From assembly GCA_902509695.1 (NCBI GenBank), contig CABWYP010000002.1:47561-111560 (forward strand): a DNA stretch of 64,000 nucleotides, given 5' to 3'. Below the pieces are notes generated by a model that was not told the origin of the DNA, did no database searches, and saw only the letters and a list, made by a program, of their open reading frames with translations. The DNA comes from an uncultured Alphaproteobacteria bacterium. GTDB lineage: Bacteria > Pseudomonadota > Alphaproteobacteria > HIMB59. Position 1 is the first letter of the stretch, and each line of letters begins with the position of its first letter. Below are positions 8,848 to 18,396 of this stretch, in pieces. The translations under genes were made by a program, and so were the position numbers.

Positions 8848-8979
8848 ATAATTTATTAATACATTGTAAGCAGGTTTGTCGTTATTTTAAATTAAGAAAA
8901 TATGTTGATTTTATTGAATTATTTGTGTTTTTTGAAATTTATTACATTTTTCATCTAAAATCATGTAATATAGGTACAA

Positions 8980-9165
8980 ATGAGTATGGAAAACGCACAA
9001 ACTATATCTTGCGCTAAATGTGACTTAACTGTCTCCTCTGTTTGCTCTAGATGCAATAAAGAGGTTGAGGTTTCTCAATTAGCTGACGGGTGTGTCGTTC
9101 AGATTACAAAGTGTGCTGAATGTACAAATACACCTGTTATTAAAGATGTTTGTCTTGAAAAATAA
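8980..9165 (+). CDS. Small cysteine-rich (zinc-ribbon-like) protein
   Basis: 61 aa with C-x2-C (CAKC), C-x2-C (CSRC) and C-x2-C (CAEC) pairs. Confidence 0.6.
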   Translation: MSMENAQTISCAKCDLTVSSVCSRCNKEVEVSQLADGCVVQITKCAECTNTPVIKDVCLEK

Positions 9166-9175
9166 CTTTTTCAAG
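9154..9175 (+). terminator. Hairpin overlapping stop codon of the Cys-rich small protein
   Basis: Perfect 9-bp inverted repeat CTTGAAAAA-TAAC-TTTTTCAAG. Confidence 0.55.
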
Positions 9176-9242
9176 CAATAAACAAATTTTTAAAATAATT
9201 TTTTCGCTAGTTTATAACTGCTGAGTTAGCTATCATTAGCTC

Positions 9243-9452
9243 ATGTGGGCATTCATCTTATTTTGCATCTCTCTAGCTATTACTATTTTCGTATATATAA
9301 AAAGAAATAAAATTTATGACAGCAATGAGGTTTTAAATAATTCTCAACTAGCTGAATATGACAAACTAGACAAAATATTTTTAGTTATGTTTTGTATTAC
9401 GTTATTCCTTGTAGGTATTTCAGCATATGTATTGGGGTGGTTTGATTTTTGA
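9243..9452 (+). CDS. Small membrane protein (69 aa)
   Basis: Two hydrophobic segments; end overlaps the next ORF. Confidence 0.5.
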   Translation: MWAFILFCISLAITIFVYIKRNKIYDSNEVLNNSQLAEYDKLDKIFLVMFCITLFLVGISAYVLGWFDF

Positions 9453-9736
9453 TAATATTTAAAACAAAAAAAGAGGCTAAAGAAAGATTACAAAAAGAAA
9501 CTATTAGACCCCCACATCTTCTACGATTAAAAGGCTATGGATCCCTGGATTACAATTGCTCTTGCGGTGAAATACATAATATAAAAGAAAAACATGTAAG
9601 TTGTAAGAGCTCTGCAAAACCATTTAAAGCATTATTGAGATGTGAAAATAATTTTATCACTATGATTAAAATTGAGGGTTTCTTTAAAAAAAAATTAATA
9701 TCTGAATATGGTTTTGATAGTAAAATAATGGATTAG
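9449..9736 (+). CDS. Hypothetical protein (95 aa)
   Basis: Intact ORF with C-x-C and additional Cys; start overlaps upstream ORF end. Confidence 0.5.
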   Translation: MIIFKTKKEAKERLQKETIRPPHLLRLKGYGSLDYNCSCGEIHNIKEKHVSCKSSAKPFKALLRCENNFITMIKIEGFFKKKLISEYGFDSKIMD

Positions 9737-9739
9737 TAA

Positions 9740-10099
9740 TTATTTTTGAACACAGGAATAATTAACCCCTTTTTTAGAGTATTGATAAAGATATCCTAGG
9801 CTATCATTAATTTCAAAAAAAACTGCATTATTAATATCAGAGTATCCCTTTGATCCAATTTTTAAATCAAAATTATCATCGCTAATTATTTCAAAATGCA
9901 TTTCTAGTTCTTGTTTATCCCATTCAAATTTTTTTAATAAATCTTTTTTAGTATTAATGTTTATTGTAGTAGGAGAGGTATCTCTAATCAAAGATTTATT
10001 TGTGACATCATCATATTCTTTCAAACAAGTAAGATCAGATACACTTGATGCGTATATTGGAGAAAAGAATAAAAATATAATTATTAAATATCTATTCAT
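9740..10099 (-). CDS. Hypothetical secreted protein (119 aa)
   Basis: Signal peptide-like MNRYLIIIFLFFSPIYASS; two Cys in mature part. Confidence 0.5.
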   Translation of the reverse strand: MNRYLIIIFLFFSPIYASSVSDLTCLKEYDDVTNKSLIRDTSPTTININTKKDLLKKFEWDKQELEMHFEIISDDNFDLKIGSKGYSDINNAVFFEINDSLGYLYQYSKKGVNYSCVQK

Positions 10100-10136
10100 G
10101 GACTGAGAAAATTTACTATAATCATATAATAAATAA

Positions 10137-10334
10137 ATGTTAGATAGTTTTTTTCAAATATCATTAGGAACTCATATTTTTATTAATTTGTGGGGTATTC
10201 CATTATATTTATTACTTGTTTTTTTGGTTAATAAAAAAAAAATAAACCTTAATAAAAGGATCAAAAATAAACAAACTCTTTTTTTTTATTGCATGATTAT
10301 TGTTATATTTGGATATGTGATGATTTTAGAATAA
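10137..10334 (+). CDS. Small membrane protein (65 aa)
   Basis: Two predicted TM stretches. Confidence 0.4.
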   Translation: MLDSFFQISLGTHIFINLWGIPLYLLLVFLVNKKKINLNKRIKNKQTLFFYCMIIVIFGYVMILE

Positions 10335-10352
10335 AATTCAATTTAGTTAATT

Positions 10353-10571
10353 ATGTCTTTAGCATTTATTATTACTTTTATAGTTATATTATTGATTTCA
10401 ATTTTAGTAGGAAATTATATAGCTATTGATAGTAATAACTTAAGTAAATCAAAGAAAATTTATTATAAGATAATTTCAATTTTGAGTGTTTTTGTATTTC
10501 TAGGAAGCTTCATATTTTTTTTATTTCTAGTCAATAATGGACAGTTTGGTTCTGGAATCAAAATTATTTAA
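10353..10571 (+). CDS. Small membrane protein (72 aa)
   Basis: Two predicted TM stretches. Confidence 0.4.
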   Translation: MSLAFIITFIVILLISILVGNYIAIDSNNLSKSKKIYYKIISILSVFVFLGSFIFFLFLVNNGQFGSGIKII

Positions 10572-10615
10572 ATTTAAAGTAGTTATGCTAATTAAATAGA
10601 ATAGGTGGCTTAATC

Positions 10616-10816
10616 ATGAAAATATTAAAAATATTTGAAAAAACTGAAATTTTACTCGTCGATCTTGAAGTAAATTTGGGTAAAGAAAAGAGAAGTGCTC
10701 CTACATTATGTGTTAAATATAATGATAAAATTATACCATTGAATACGGCACATGACGGTAGACCCATCTTAATGAATGAGGAAAACGCTCTCCCTGATTT
10801 TAAAAAAAGTCCTTAA
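10616..10816 (+). CDS. Hypothetical protein (66 aa)
   Basis: Intact ORF; no motif recognised. Confidence 0.4.
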   Translation: MKILKIFEKTEILLVDLEVNLGKEKRSAPTLCVKYNDKIIPLNTAHDGRPILMNEENALPDFKKSP

Positions 10817-10941
10817 AAATTTATATTTTTTTTAAAATTATATAAATTGAAATTCATTTCATAAAACACTTCTAATTAATAATTAGAAACACAAACTTTT
10901 CATCTATAGACATAATATTAAATCTATAATAATTTTTTTTT

Positions 10942-11151
10942 ATGTCTGATGTCTATACTTTGATGAAATACTTAACCCCGTATGAGTTAGACCACATTAA
11001 ATTTTTAGCTCACAATGATCATATTCCATTTAGGGAAATAAATGCACATTACAAAATAGATGAAGAAGACGTTAGAAATTTAATGAGATTCTTATTGAAC
11101 GATCAAGACTATTTAAACTGGAAAAAGATTTACATCAAAAATCAAAATTAG
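10942..11151 (+). CDS. Small protein resembling DUF2805/TIGR03643
   Basis: Pattern LTPYELDHIKFLAHNDHIPFREINAHYKIDEEDVRNLMRFLL...WKKIY resembles the DUF2805 architecture; recalled similarity only. Confidence 0.5.
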   Translation: MSDVYTLMKYLTPYELDHIKFLAHNDHIPFREINAHYKIDEEDVRNLMRFLLNDQDYLNWKKIYIKNQN

Positions 11152-11178
11152 TAATTTAATATCTTTTGTAAATTAAAA

Positions 11179-11394
11179 TTATCTTAACTTATTATCATCT
11201 TTATAAAATCTAGGGTCATAGTCATTCAAAACAACATCTTTTATTGACAAAGAAGGTTCTGAAAAATCACAACCTTTTGTAAGTTTTTCAAATGGTGTAT
11301 CCACTAATATTTTTTTTGCCTCTTCAGCTGACCTTGCTTCAATTTCTACATTAAAATCATATGATTTACTTAACTTTATAATAAAATTTTTCAT
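11179..11394 (-). CDS. Hypothetical protein (71 aa)
   Basis: Intact ORF with VEIEARSAEEAKKIL motif. Confidence 0.45.
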   Translation of the reverse strand: MKNFIIKLSKSYDFNVEIEARSAEEAKKILVDTPFEKLTKGCDFSEPSLSIKDVVLNDYDPRFYKDDNKLR

Positions 11395-11589
11395 ACAAAA
11401 TCCTTTCTATTTATCTATATAAATTTATTTTTCTTTTAGGGGATTCCATAATAAATAATTTTTTTGGTATATTGTATTACACATACCAAATAATCTTTAA
11501 TTGTTATTGATATTTAATTATTTCTAAATAATTATTTTTTTAAAATGACTTAAAAAATAATTTGTATGCGACATTAAATTATTAAGATT

Positions 11590-12570
11590 TTAAAGCTGAA
11601 CTCTTAATTCGCTAAAATGTTTAGCTAGTTTCTTTCCAGAAAGCCATGCATCTTGCATGCTAGGGCCATGACACCAATCCCCCAATGCATAAAGACGATG
11701 ATCTATAGACTCTATAAAATTTTTACTATCTAACTCATTTAAACTCTTTTTTGCATAGGCATATTTCCATCTATGAGATTTTTTGAATACAGCTTTAGCA
11801 TCTGATTGAAAAGTTTTCTTTAATTGATCTATTACATAATCTTCCAAGACGTAATTTTCAATATTGTAGTATTCTTTTGTCCATTCAGCTCGCATATTTA
11901 CAACCCAACATTCATCGCTGAAAAACTCATGTTTAAAGTTTTGATTCATTAAAAAGCTAATTTCAGGTGTCATATGATATCCAAATTGAAATGGAGAACC
12001 CAACCTCTTGTCTAAGGCCACCATGATAGTCCAAATTGAGTCAAAATTAGGTACAGATAAGACGTCAAAGTCTATAAATTTATTTAATAAATTTTTTGAT
12101 TGCTCAAAAGGTATGCAACAAAATATAAAATCAAATGGACCATATTCTTGATCCTCAGTATGTAAATAATATTCTTGATTTATTGTTTCTATTTTGTTGA
12201 TCTGAGTTGATAGGTTAGTGGGATATCGAAGGTATTTATGAAACTCAAGAGGAATAGATTCCATACCATTTTGCCCAACAATAATTTGTTTTTTTTCAAT
12301 AGGTAATTGATTTTGAATATTGGCACAAAACTCGCCATTAAGAATTTTCGTTGCATTTATTTTATGCAAAAATTCGTTAAATCCTATTATTCCATTATCT
12401 TCCTTTAAATAATGAGCTCCATGGTCAAAGATGTAATTCTCATGTCTTCTAGTACTTATTCTCCCCCCTGGCCTCCAAGATTTTTCAAAGAATGTGATGT
12501 CAAGTGTTGGTAGGTGATAAGCTAATGATAGAGCACTAAGCCCAGTGCCAATAACTGCAATTTTCTTCAA
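11590..12570 (-). CDS. FAD-dependent oxidoreductase (renalase/amine-oxidase-like)
   Basis: N-terminal GTGLSALSLAYHL and FEKSWRPGGRISTRR dinucleotide-binding motifs; C-terminal YALGDWCHGPSMQDAWLSGK. Confidence 0.85.
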   Translation of the reverse strand: MKKIAVIGTGLSALSLAYHLPTLDITFFEKSWRPGGRISTRRHENYIFDHGAHYLKEDNGIIGFNEFLHKINATKILNGEFCANIQNQLPIEKKQIIVGQNGMESIPLEFHKYLRYPTNLSTQINKIETINQEYYLHTEDQEYGPFDFIFCCIPFEQSKNLLNKFIDFDVLSVPNFDSIWTIMVALDKRLGSPFQFGYHMTPEISFLMNQNFKHEFFSDECWVVNMRAEWTKEYYNIENYVLEDYVIDQLKKTFQSDAKAVFKKSHRWKYAYAKKSLNELDSKNFIESIDHRLYALGDWCHGPSMQDAWLSGKKLAKHFSELRVQL

Positions 12571-12576
12571 CTTGTT

Positions 12577-12999
12577 TTATTTTTTCTTTATTTTAGGTTG
12601 AATCTCATCAACATCTTCTATGGGACGAAGAACAGGGACGTATCGAAGACGAAGAATAATAACTGCCAATGCTACTAATACTATTGCACCTGCCTCGTAT
12701 AATAAAAGCTCAGGATTGGAATCTTTCCCTTGAAGAATAATTAAGCGAGATAGAGCTGTTATTGCTATAAAGAGCGGGTATGTCATTCTTACTCTATTTG
12801 AAACGTAGTAAACTCTTACCATGCCAATAACTTCAACATAGATAAAAAGTAATAATAAATCAGCTAATTCTACATAACGATCATCGATCATTTTGAGTAT
12901 TTCAAAAATTATGGCTGTGATTGTCGAAGCTAGAATGACAAAAATAACTGCTTTTTCAATAAACCCCACAAAATTTTCGACATTACTTTTCATTACCAC
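12577..12999 (-). CDS. PsiE-family (phosphate-starvation-inducible) membrane protein
   Basis: Four TM segments, YVEVIGMVRVYYVSNRVRMTYPLFIAITALSRLIIL. Confidence 0.75.
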   Translation of the reverse strand: MVMKSNVENFVGFIEKAVIFVILASTITAIIFEILKMIDDRYVELADLLLLFIYVEVIGMVRVYYVSNRVRMTYPLFIAITALSRLIILQGKDSNPELLLYEAGAIVLVALAVIILRLRYVPVLRPIEDVDEIQPKIKKK

Positions 13000-13670
13000 A
13001 TTACCATATCAATTTGTTTTGATTGAAGGAAGGCATTTGTCTTGGAAAAAGGTTTACTCCCAAAAAAACCGCGATGTGCCGATAAAGGCGAGGGATGGGG
13101 AGCTGTAAGAATCAAATGTTTTTCCGAATCTATTAATTTGATTTTTGACTGTGCGTATGATCCCCAAAGTATAAAGACAATATTTTTTAGTTCATTATTG
13201 ATAAGAGATATCACTTTGTCAGTAAATTCTAGCCAACCATAATTTTGATGGGAGAGGGGCTTTGATTGTTCGACTGTAAGAGACGAGTTCAATAAAAAAA
13301 CACCTTGTCTTGCCCAATTCTCTAAATTTCCATTTTGAAAATCAATTTCCTTTCCAATATCGCTCTTTAGCTCTTTAAATATATTGACAAGTGATGGTGG
13401 AGGTTTAACTGACGATGGCACTGAAAAACAAAGACCATGAGCTTGGTTTGGCCCGTGGTAGGGATCTTGACCTAAGATCACTACTTTAACCTCATTGAAG
13501 GGCGTTAAATTAAATGCATTAAAAATTTTGTTGCCCATAGGGTAAAAAGTTATGTTATTTTTTTTAAGATTTAAAAGTTTTTCCTTTAAATCAATCATAT
13601 AGTTCTTTTGAAACTCGCTCTTAAGATGTTGAAGCCAAGTTGAATGAAGTTGAATGGTAGATTTATCCAC
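12993..13670 (-). CDS. ung: Uracil-DNA glycosylase
   Basis: VVILGQDPYHGPNQAHGLCFSV and HPSPLSAHRGFFG motifs. Confidence 0.97.
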   Translation of the reverse strand: MDKSTIQLHSTWLQHLKSEFQKNYMIDLKEKLLNLKKNNITFYPMGNKIFNAFNLTPFNEVKVVILGQDPYHGPNQAHGLCFSVPSSVKPPPSLVNIFKELKSDIGKEIDFQNGNLENWARQGVFLLNSSLTVEQSKPLSHQNYGWLEFTDKVISLINNELKNIVFILWGSYAQSKIKLIDSEKHLILTAPHPSPLSAHRGFFGSKPFSKTNAFLQSKQIDMVMW

Positions 13671-13681
13671 TCTGTGAATTC

Positions 13682-13936
13682 TTAATTGATAGTTGCGTCT
13701 TTGCTACGACCGTATTTTTCTAACTTATAAATAATTTTTTCTTTTAATTCATGATTTTCTTCTAAAGCCATTACTAAGGCTTGAGTATAAAAAAAACATG
13801 CTGCTTCAATGTCTGCTTTATCTTCAAAGTAATTTGCTGCCTCATAGTAAAGAGCACAAACTTTATCCATTTGCTTCTTTTGATAAGCTTCAGAAATATC
13901 TAGATCTAATTGTGAAAATTCATTCATTAATTTCAA
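13682..13936 (-). CDS. Small helical protein (84 aa)
   Basis: Intact ORF downstream-adjacent to gloB on same strand; TPR-like helical composition. Confidence 0.55.
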   Translation of the reverse strand: MKLMNEFSQLDLDISEAYQKKQMDKVCALYYEAANYFEDKADIEAACFFYTQALVMALEENHELKEKIIYKLEKYGRSKDATIN

Positions 13937-13988
13937 ATTAACACATTTGCTCTAAAGACCAAGAGCAAAATATAAGTGTCTAAAATTA

Positions 13989-14750
13989 CTAAAAATTATC
14001 CTTTGCAGAGCGCATTTTAGCAAACACCTCTATAGGATCTTGAGATTTATAATACTCAAAAAAATGTTCTGAGTCACATCTAAGAAAAGGATTGCTTAAA
14101 AGTTGCTCCTCTAAGATTGTAGGTAAAGTAGGTCTGTGCTCTTTATCTTGACGTGAGGCCCATTTTGAAAGTTTTAAAAGGTGTTCATTATTAGGGTCAA
14201 TGCTCAAAGCAAATTTAATATTAGCAAGAGTGTATTCGTGACCACAGTAAATAGTTGTATTTTTTGGCAATGATTTAATTTTAGATAGGCTTTCCCAAAA
14301 CATTTGGGGCGTTCCTTCAAACATTCTCCCACATCCTGCATTGAATAGAGTATCGCCTGAAAACAAAATATTATGTTTTGGCATAAAATAATTTACGTGC
14401 TGAAGTGTATGACCAGGGGTATGTAATAAACGATATTCTTGTCCAAGTATTTTAAAGTTTTCATCTTGATTTAAAATTTTATCTGGGGTGGGAATTTGAC
14501 TATCTTGACCATAACCAACGATTATTGAATTAAATTCTTTTTTTATTTCTTCTACAGCTGCAACATGGTCATCATGATGGTGAGTTAAAAGAATATGAGA
14601 GGCTTCACAGTCATTAAGTTCTAATATTTTTAGACACATTTCAAAATCACAAGGGTCTACCAAAACCCCCTTAGTGCCATGAGGATCTTTAATTAAATAT
14701 CCATAATTATCATCCCATTGGGGGAAAAGATAAATATTTGGTCTTTTCAT
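13989..14750 (-). CDS. gloB: Hydroxyacylglutathione hydrolase (glyoxalase II)
   Basis: LLTHHHDDHVAAV metallo-beta-lactamase motif, HTPGHTLQHVNYF, FSGDTLFNAGCGRMFEG. Confidence 0.95.
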   Translation of the reverse strand: MKRPNIYLFPQWDDNYGYLIKDPHGTKGVLVDPCDFEMCLKILELNDCEASHILLTHHHDDHVAAVEEIKKEFNSIIVGYGQDSQIPTPDKILNQDENFKILGQEYRLLHTPGHTLQHVNYFMPKHNILFSGDTLFNAGCGRMFEGTPQMFWESLSKIKSLPKNTTIYCGHEYTLANIKFALSIDPNNEHLLKLSKWASRQDKEHRPTLPTILEEQLLSNPFLRCDSEHFFEYYKSQDPIEVFAKMRSAKDNF

Positions 14751-14789
14751 GTTGTTGGAATGTTAAGTAAATCTAGATAAAATACAACT

Positions 14790-15497
14790 ATGGATATTAA
14801 CGCATCGGATATTTTTACTTTTTATGAATCTAAACTTGGGAGAATGGTAAAAAGAACAATTCGACAAAAAATAATGTCTTATTTAAACTTTACAGATAGT
14901 AATAAAATTTATGGATATGGTTATACAAGTCCCCATTTGTCTTTTATAAAAAAATATTATCCAAAATTTGAAGTCGCGGAGCTTAGACCAGATTTTTTAA
15001 ATGGTGCTTTAGATGAAAAGTATGAGTTTCCAGAAAAAATTATTCATGAGTATTTTATTCCAATAGAGCCTAGTACAGTAGATGTAGTAATATGTTCACA
15101 TTTATTGGAATTTGTCGAAAAACCTCTTAGCAGTATTGAGGAGATATGGAGAATATTAAAACCAAATGGTTATTTAATTGCCATTCTTCCAAGAAGATCT
15201 GGGCTTTGGCAAAGATATGATAATAATCCCTTTGGATATGGTAGATCATATTCCTCAAGGCAGTTTAAGAATTTAGTTCAGGATTTTTTTGTAATAGATA
15301 AGAAAAATTACTTTTTACATTTTCCTCCATGGAAAAATTACATCAACTATAAAATATATAAATCATTAGAAAATATAGGAGAGAATATTTTTCCATACAT
15401 GGGCGGATTAATGATTTGTGTTTGTAAAAAAATAATTTATGCAAAAAACTCTAAAAAACAAAATAAAATCCCTATAAAAAATATAGTTGCAACATAA
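14790..15497 (+). CDS. SAM-dependent methyltransferase
   Basis: VDVVICSHLLEFVEKPLSSIEEIWRILKPNGYLIAILPRR motif. Confidence 0.85.
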   Translation: MDINASDIFTFYESKLGRMVKRTIRQKIMSYLNFTDSNKIYGYGYTSPHLSFIKKYYPKFEVAELRPDFLNGALDEKYEFPEKIIHEYFIPIEPSTVDVVICSHLLEFVEKPLSSIEEIWRILKPNGYLIAILPRRSGLWQRYDNNPFGYGRSYSSRQFKNLVQDFFVIDKKNYFLHFPPWKNYINYKIYKSLENIGENIFPYMGGLMICVCKKIIYAKNSKKQNKIPIKNIVAT

Positions 15498-15555
15498 TCA
15501 AACCAATATTTAATAAATAAATTTAAATAATTCTGTAAAAATATAAATTAAAATC

Positions 15556-16305
15556 TTGATAGACTATAGTTATTATCTTCTTGTATCATTTTGCATTTTG
15601 CTTTTTGCAATTTCTAAGTCTGGTTTTTCTGGAGGGGGTTTAGCATTAATATCAGTTACTGTCTTATCAATCGCATTTGGACCTTTAACTGCCATTGCAG
15701 TACTAATGCCAATGCTTTTAATTTGCGATGTGATGGCTGCATATCTGAACCGTAATAATTACGAACACAAAATTATTTGGTCGTTAGCCCCATATTCATT
15801 ACTAGGTGTTATAGTAGGCATGATACTTTTTAAATTTATTAATTTATCTATGATAAGTATCTTTATTGGATCTATATCCTTAGCTTATGTTATTTTCAAC
15901 TATTTAGTAACGAATTCTAAAATAAAAAATATACCTTTCTATGGTAGTAAATCTTTTTGGGGAACTCTTGCTGGATTTACAAGTTTTTGCCTCCACTCAG
16001 GAGGACTGCCAATGAATATTTACTTTATGTCTTTATATAAAAGAAAAGTTCAGTTTGTTTCAGGATTAGTTTTCTCGATGGCTCTCATAAATATTTTCAA
16101 AATAATTCCTTACTTTTATTTAGATATATTGGATTTTGAGAAACTTATCGATTATTTAATTTTCTCCCCTGTTGCAATTATAGGCGTTGTATTAGGTCAC
16201 TGGATGAACAGTAAACTATCTGATGAGTCATTTTTTATGATTATTAATTTCTTTATAGTCGTAGCTTCTTTAAGATTAGTTTATTTAGGTGTTATGGGTA
16301 TTTAA
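15556..16305 (+). CDS. TauE/SafE family sulfite exporter/permease
   Basis: ISKSGFSGGGLALISV and multiple TM helices; TTG start. Confidence 0.85.
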   Translation: MIDYSYYLLVSFCILLFAISKSGFSGGGLALISVTVLSIAFGPLTAIAVLMPMLLICDVMAAYLNRNNYEHKIIWSLAPYSLLGVIVGMILFKFINLSMISIFIGSISLAYVIFNYLVTNSKIKNIPFYGSKSFWGTLAGFTSFCLHSGGLPMNIYFMSLYKRKVQFVSGLVFSMALINIFKIIPYFYLDILDFEKLIDYLIFSPVAIIGVVLGHWMNSKLSDESFFMIINFFIVVASLRLVYLGVMGI

Positions 16306-16662
16306 TTTTCTATCAAGAGAATTAATTAAATCAAATTCATCCTTGAAGTGGTTCATTTCTTCTTTAGTTATTAAGATCTCATATTTTTTATCATCAATCC
16401 TCTCCAAGCATATAGGAAGCTGATCTTTATATTGAGACAATCCATACTGATCTAATTCCTCTTCATGCAAAAATTTAAGGTCGTGAGGGGAATTTTCAAC
16501 ATATTTCCGCCAAGGTTTTTTCATTTTTAAATCATAGGTTATTTGACATAAATTACATTCATAGGTACTAGGAGATATATATTTATGAGCGGTATCAATA
16601 ATATAATTCCATTTTCCACCTTTGGCATTATATACGAAAATTATATTTTTCTTTTTATTCAT
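16285..16662 (-). CDS. Conserved hypothetical protein (125 aa)
   Basis: Intact ORF; overlaps metW start and TauE/SafE end. Confidence 0.65.
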   Translation of the reverse strand: MNKKKNIIFVYNAKGGKWNYIIDTAHKYISPSTYECNLCQITYDLKMKKPWRKYVENSPHDLKFLHEEELDQYGLSQYKDQLPICLERIDDKKYEILITKEEMNHFKDEFDLINSLDRKLNTHNT

Positions 16663-17248
16663 TTGTTAAAAGGAATAATACTTCCTTGCAGAAAAGATTA
16701 GAGGGTATTTTACCATCAATAAACTTTTTTTGATTTACGACATCAAAGGTGCTAATGATCTTTAAGTTAAGATCTTTTGCTAATTTCTTAAAATCTTTGA
16801 TGCTACATGGGTGAATATAGTCTGTGTTATACCATTGATCACTATCTGCTTTCTTCAGAAGAGAGTCAAAGCTGCCAGATAGTAAAAATCTTGCAACCTT
16901 ACTTAATCTTGCAGAGTTATTGAAGCTAACAATAATATTCTTACCTATCTTTTTTAAAGTATTTAATAATACATCTGGTTTTTGAACTGCCTGAATAGTT
17001 TGAGTTAAAATACAATAGTCAAATTGGTTATATGGAAAGTCCTCTACCATCAAATTAATATCACCGTGTATGACATCTAACCCTTTTCCAAGGCAAGATA
17101 TTACCTTTTCTTGATTTAGTTCAACTCCTTGCGCACTAACTTGTTTATTCGCCAATAATGATATCAATTCACCATCAGAGCACCCTATGTCTAAAACTTT
17201 TGAATTCTGAGGAATTAAATCTAGAATAATTTGATAATCACTTCTCAT
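16655..17248 (-). CDS. metW: Methionine biosynthesis protein MetW
   Basis: SKVLDIGCSDGELI, QGVELNQ, FDYCILTQTIQAVQKP; adjacent to metX. Confidence 0.93.
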   Translation of the reverse strand: MRSDYQIILDLIPQNSKVLDIGCSDGELISLLANKQVSAQGVELNQEKVISCLGKGLDVIHGDINLMVEDFPYNQFDYCILTQTIQAVQKPDVLLNTLKKIGKNIIVSFNNSARLSKVARFLLSGSFDSLLKKADSDQWYNTDYIHPCSIKDFKKLAKDLNLKIISTFDVVNQKKFIDGKIPSNLFCKEVLFLLTNE

Positions 17249-18396
17249 TTCTTAATACCCTTTAAAAATCCTTCAGACACTCTAAAAAATTGAGGTTCGT
17301 CCAATAAAAAACTATCATGACCTCTGTCAGATACTACCTCTGCAAAACTAACATTAGAACCTATGGAATTAAGTAAAGAGACTATTTCTTTAGACTCCCT
17401 GGTAGGAAAAAGCCAATCACTTGTAAAAGACAGAACTAAAAATCTAATTTCATTGTTTATAATTTTTTCTTGATTGAGATGTATTTCCTCTGAAACATCG
17501 AAATAATCCATTGCTCTAGTCATGTATAAATAACTATTAGCATCAAATCGGTCAACAAAAGCTCTTCCTTGATAGCGAAGATAACTCTCAACTTGAAAAT
17601 CTATGCCAAATCCAAATGATAAATCTTTTTTTTCTTGAAGATTTCTTCCAAATTTATTTTGAAATGCTTTTTCTGATAAATAGGTAATATGAGCAATCAT
17701 TCTAGCTACTGAAAGACCATTTTCTGGTTTTTCATTTTTTTCAATATAGTGCCCATTATGCCAACTTGGATCAAGCATAATTGACTGCCGACCGGCTTCA
17801 TCAAAAGCAATATTTTGAGCAGAATGTTTTAATGATCCCGCAATACTTATGATTGATTTTACAGAGTCAGGATAAGTAGCTGCCCACTGTAAAACTTGCA
17901 TAGCACCCATAGAGCCACCAATAACAGATAAAAGTTTTTTTATTTTTAATTCATCAATAAGTATCTTTTGAACTTTCACCATATCTCTAATTGTAATAGT
18001 TGGAAAATCCATGCCATAAATTTTTGAAGTTTCAGGATTTATATCATTGGGGCCAGTTGTACCAACACATCCCCCTAGAACATTTGAACAAATAACAAAA
18101 TATTTATTTGTATCAATTGGTCTATCTGGACCTACCATTAAATCCCACCACCCATTCTTTTTAGTAATTGGACTCTCTTCTGCCGGGAATTGATCTCCTG
18201 TTAATGCATGACAAATAAGAATAGCATTATCTTTTTGTTCATTTAATTTACCATAAGTTTGGTATGCAATTTGAAATTCATTAATAAATTTTCCTGAATC
18301 AAGATGTAAACTTTCATTACACTTAAGTAAGTAGCCTGGATAATCTGGGTTTTCAGTTATATTTCTCATTTTACTAGTAAACGATGATAACTGCAC
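17245..18396 (-). CDS. metX: Homoserine O-acetyltransferase MetX; start may be ATG at 18369 instead of GTG at 18396
   Basis: AILICHALTGD, VIGGSMGAMQVLQWA nucleophile elbow, SDRGHDSFLLD. Confidence 0.95.
   Translation of the reverse strand: MQLSSFTSKMRNITENPDYPGYLLKCNESLHLDSGKFINEFQIAYQTYGKLNEQKDNAILICHALTGDQFPAEESPITKKNGWWDLMVGPDRPIDTNKYFVICSNVLGGCVGTTGPNDINPETSKIYGMDFPTITIRDMVKVQKILIDELKIKKLLSVIGGSMGAMQVLQWAATYPDSVKSIISIAGSLKHSAQNIAFDEAGRQSIMLDPSWHNGHYIEKNEKPENGLSVARMIAHITYLSEKAFQNKFGRNLQEKKDLSFGFGIDFQVESYLRYQGRAFVDRFDANSYLYMTRAMDYFDVSEEIHLNQEKIINNEIRFLVLSFTSDWLFPTRESKEIVSLLNSIGSNVSFAEVVSDRGHDSFLLDEPQFFRVSEGFLKGIKK

Noticed and set aside
8246-9017. Plus-strand ORFs at 8246, 8409, 8504 and 8811 opposite or around the alcohol dehydrogenase
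   Set aside because: The first three lie antisense within a strongly supported coding gene and the fourth runs from its 5' end into the intergenic; no motifs.
18396-18396. GTG at 18396 as the certain metX start
   Set aside because: It would place translation start at the edge of the riboswitch aptamer; ATG at 18369 begins the conserved-looking N-terminus. Left unresolved.
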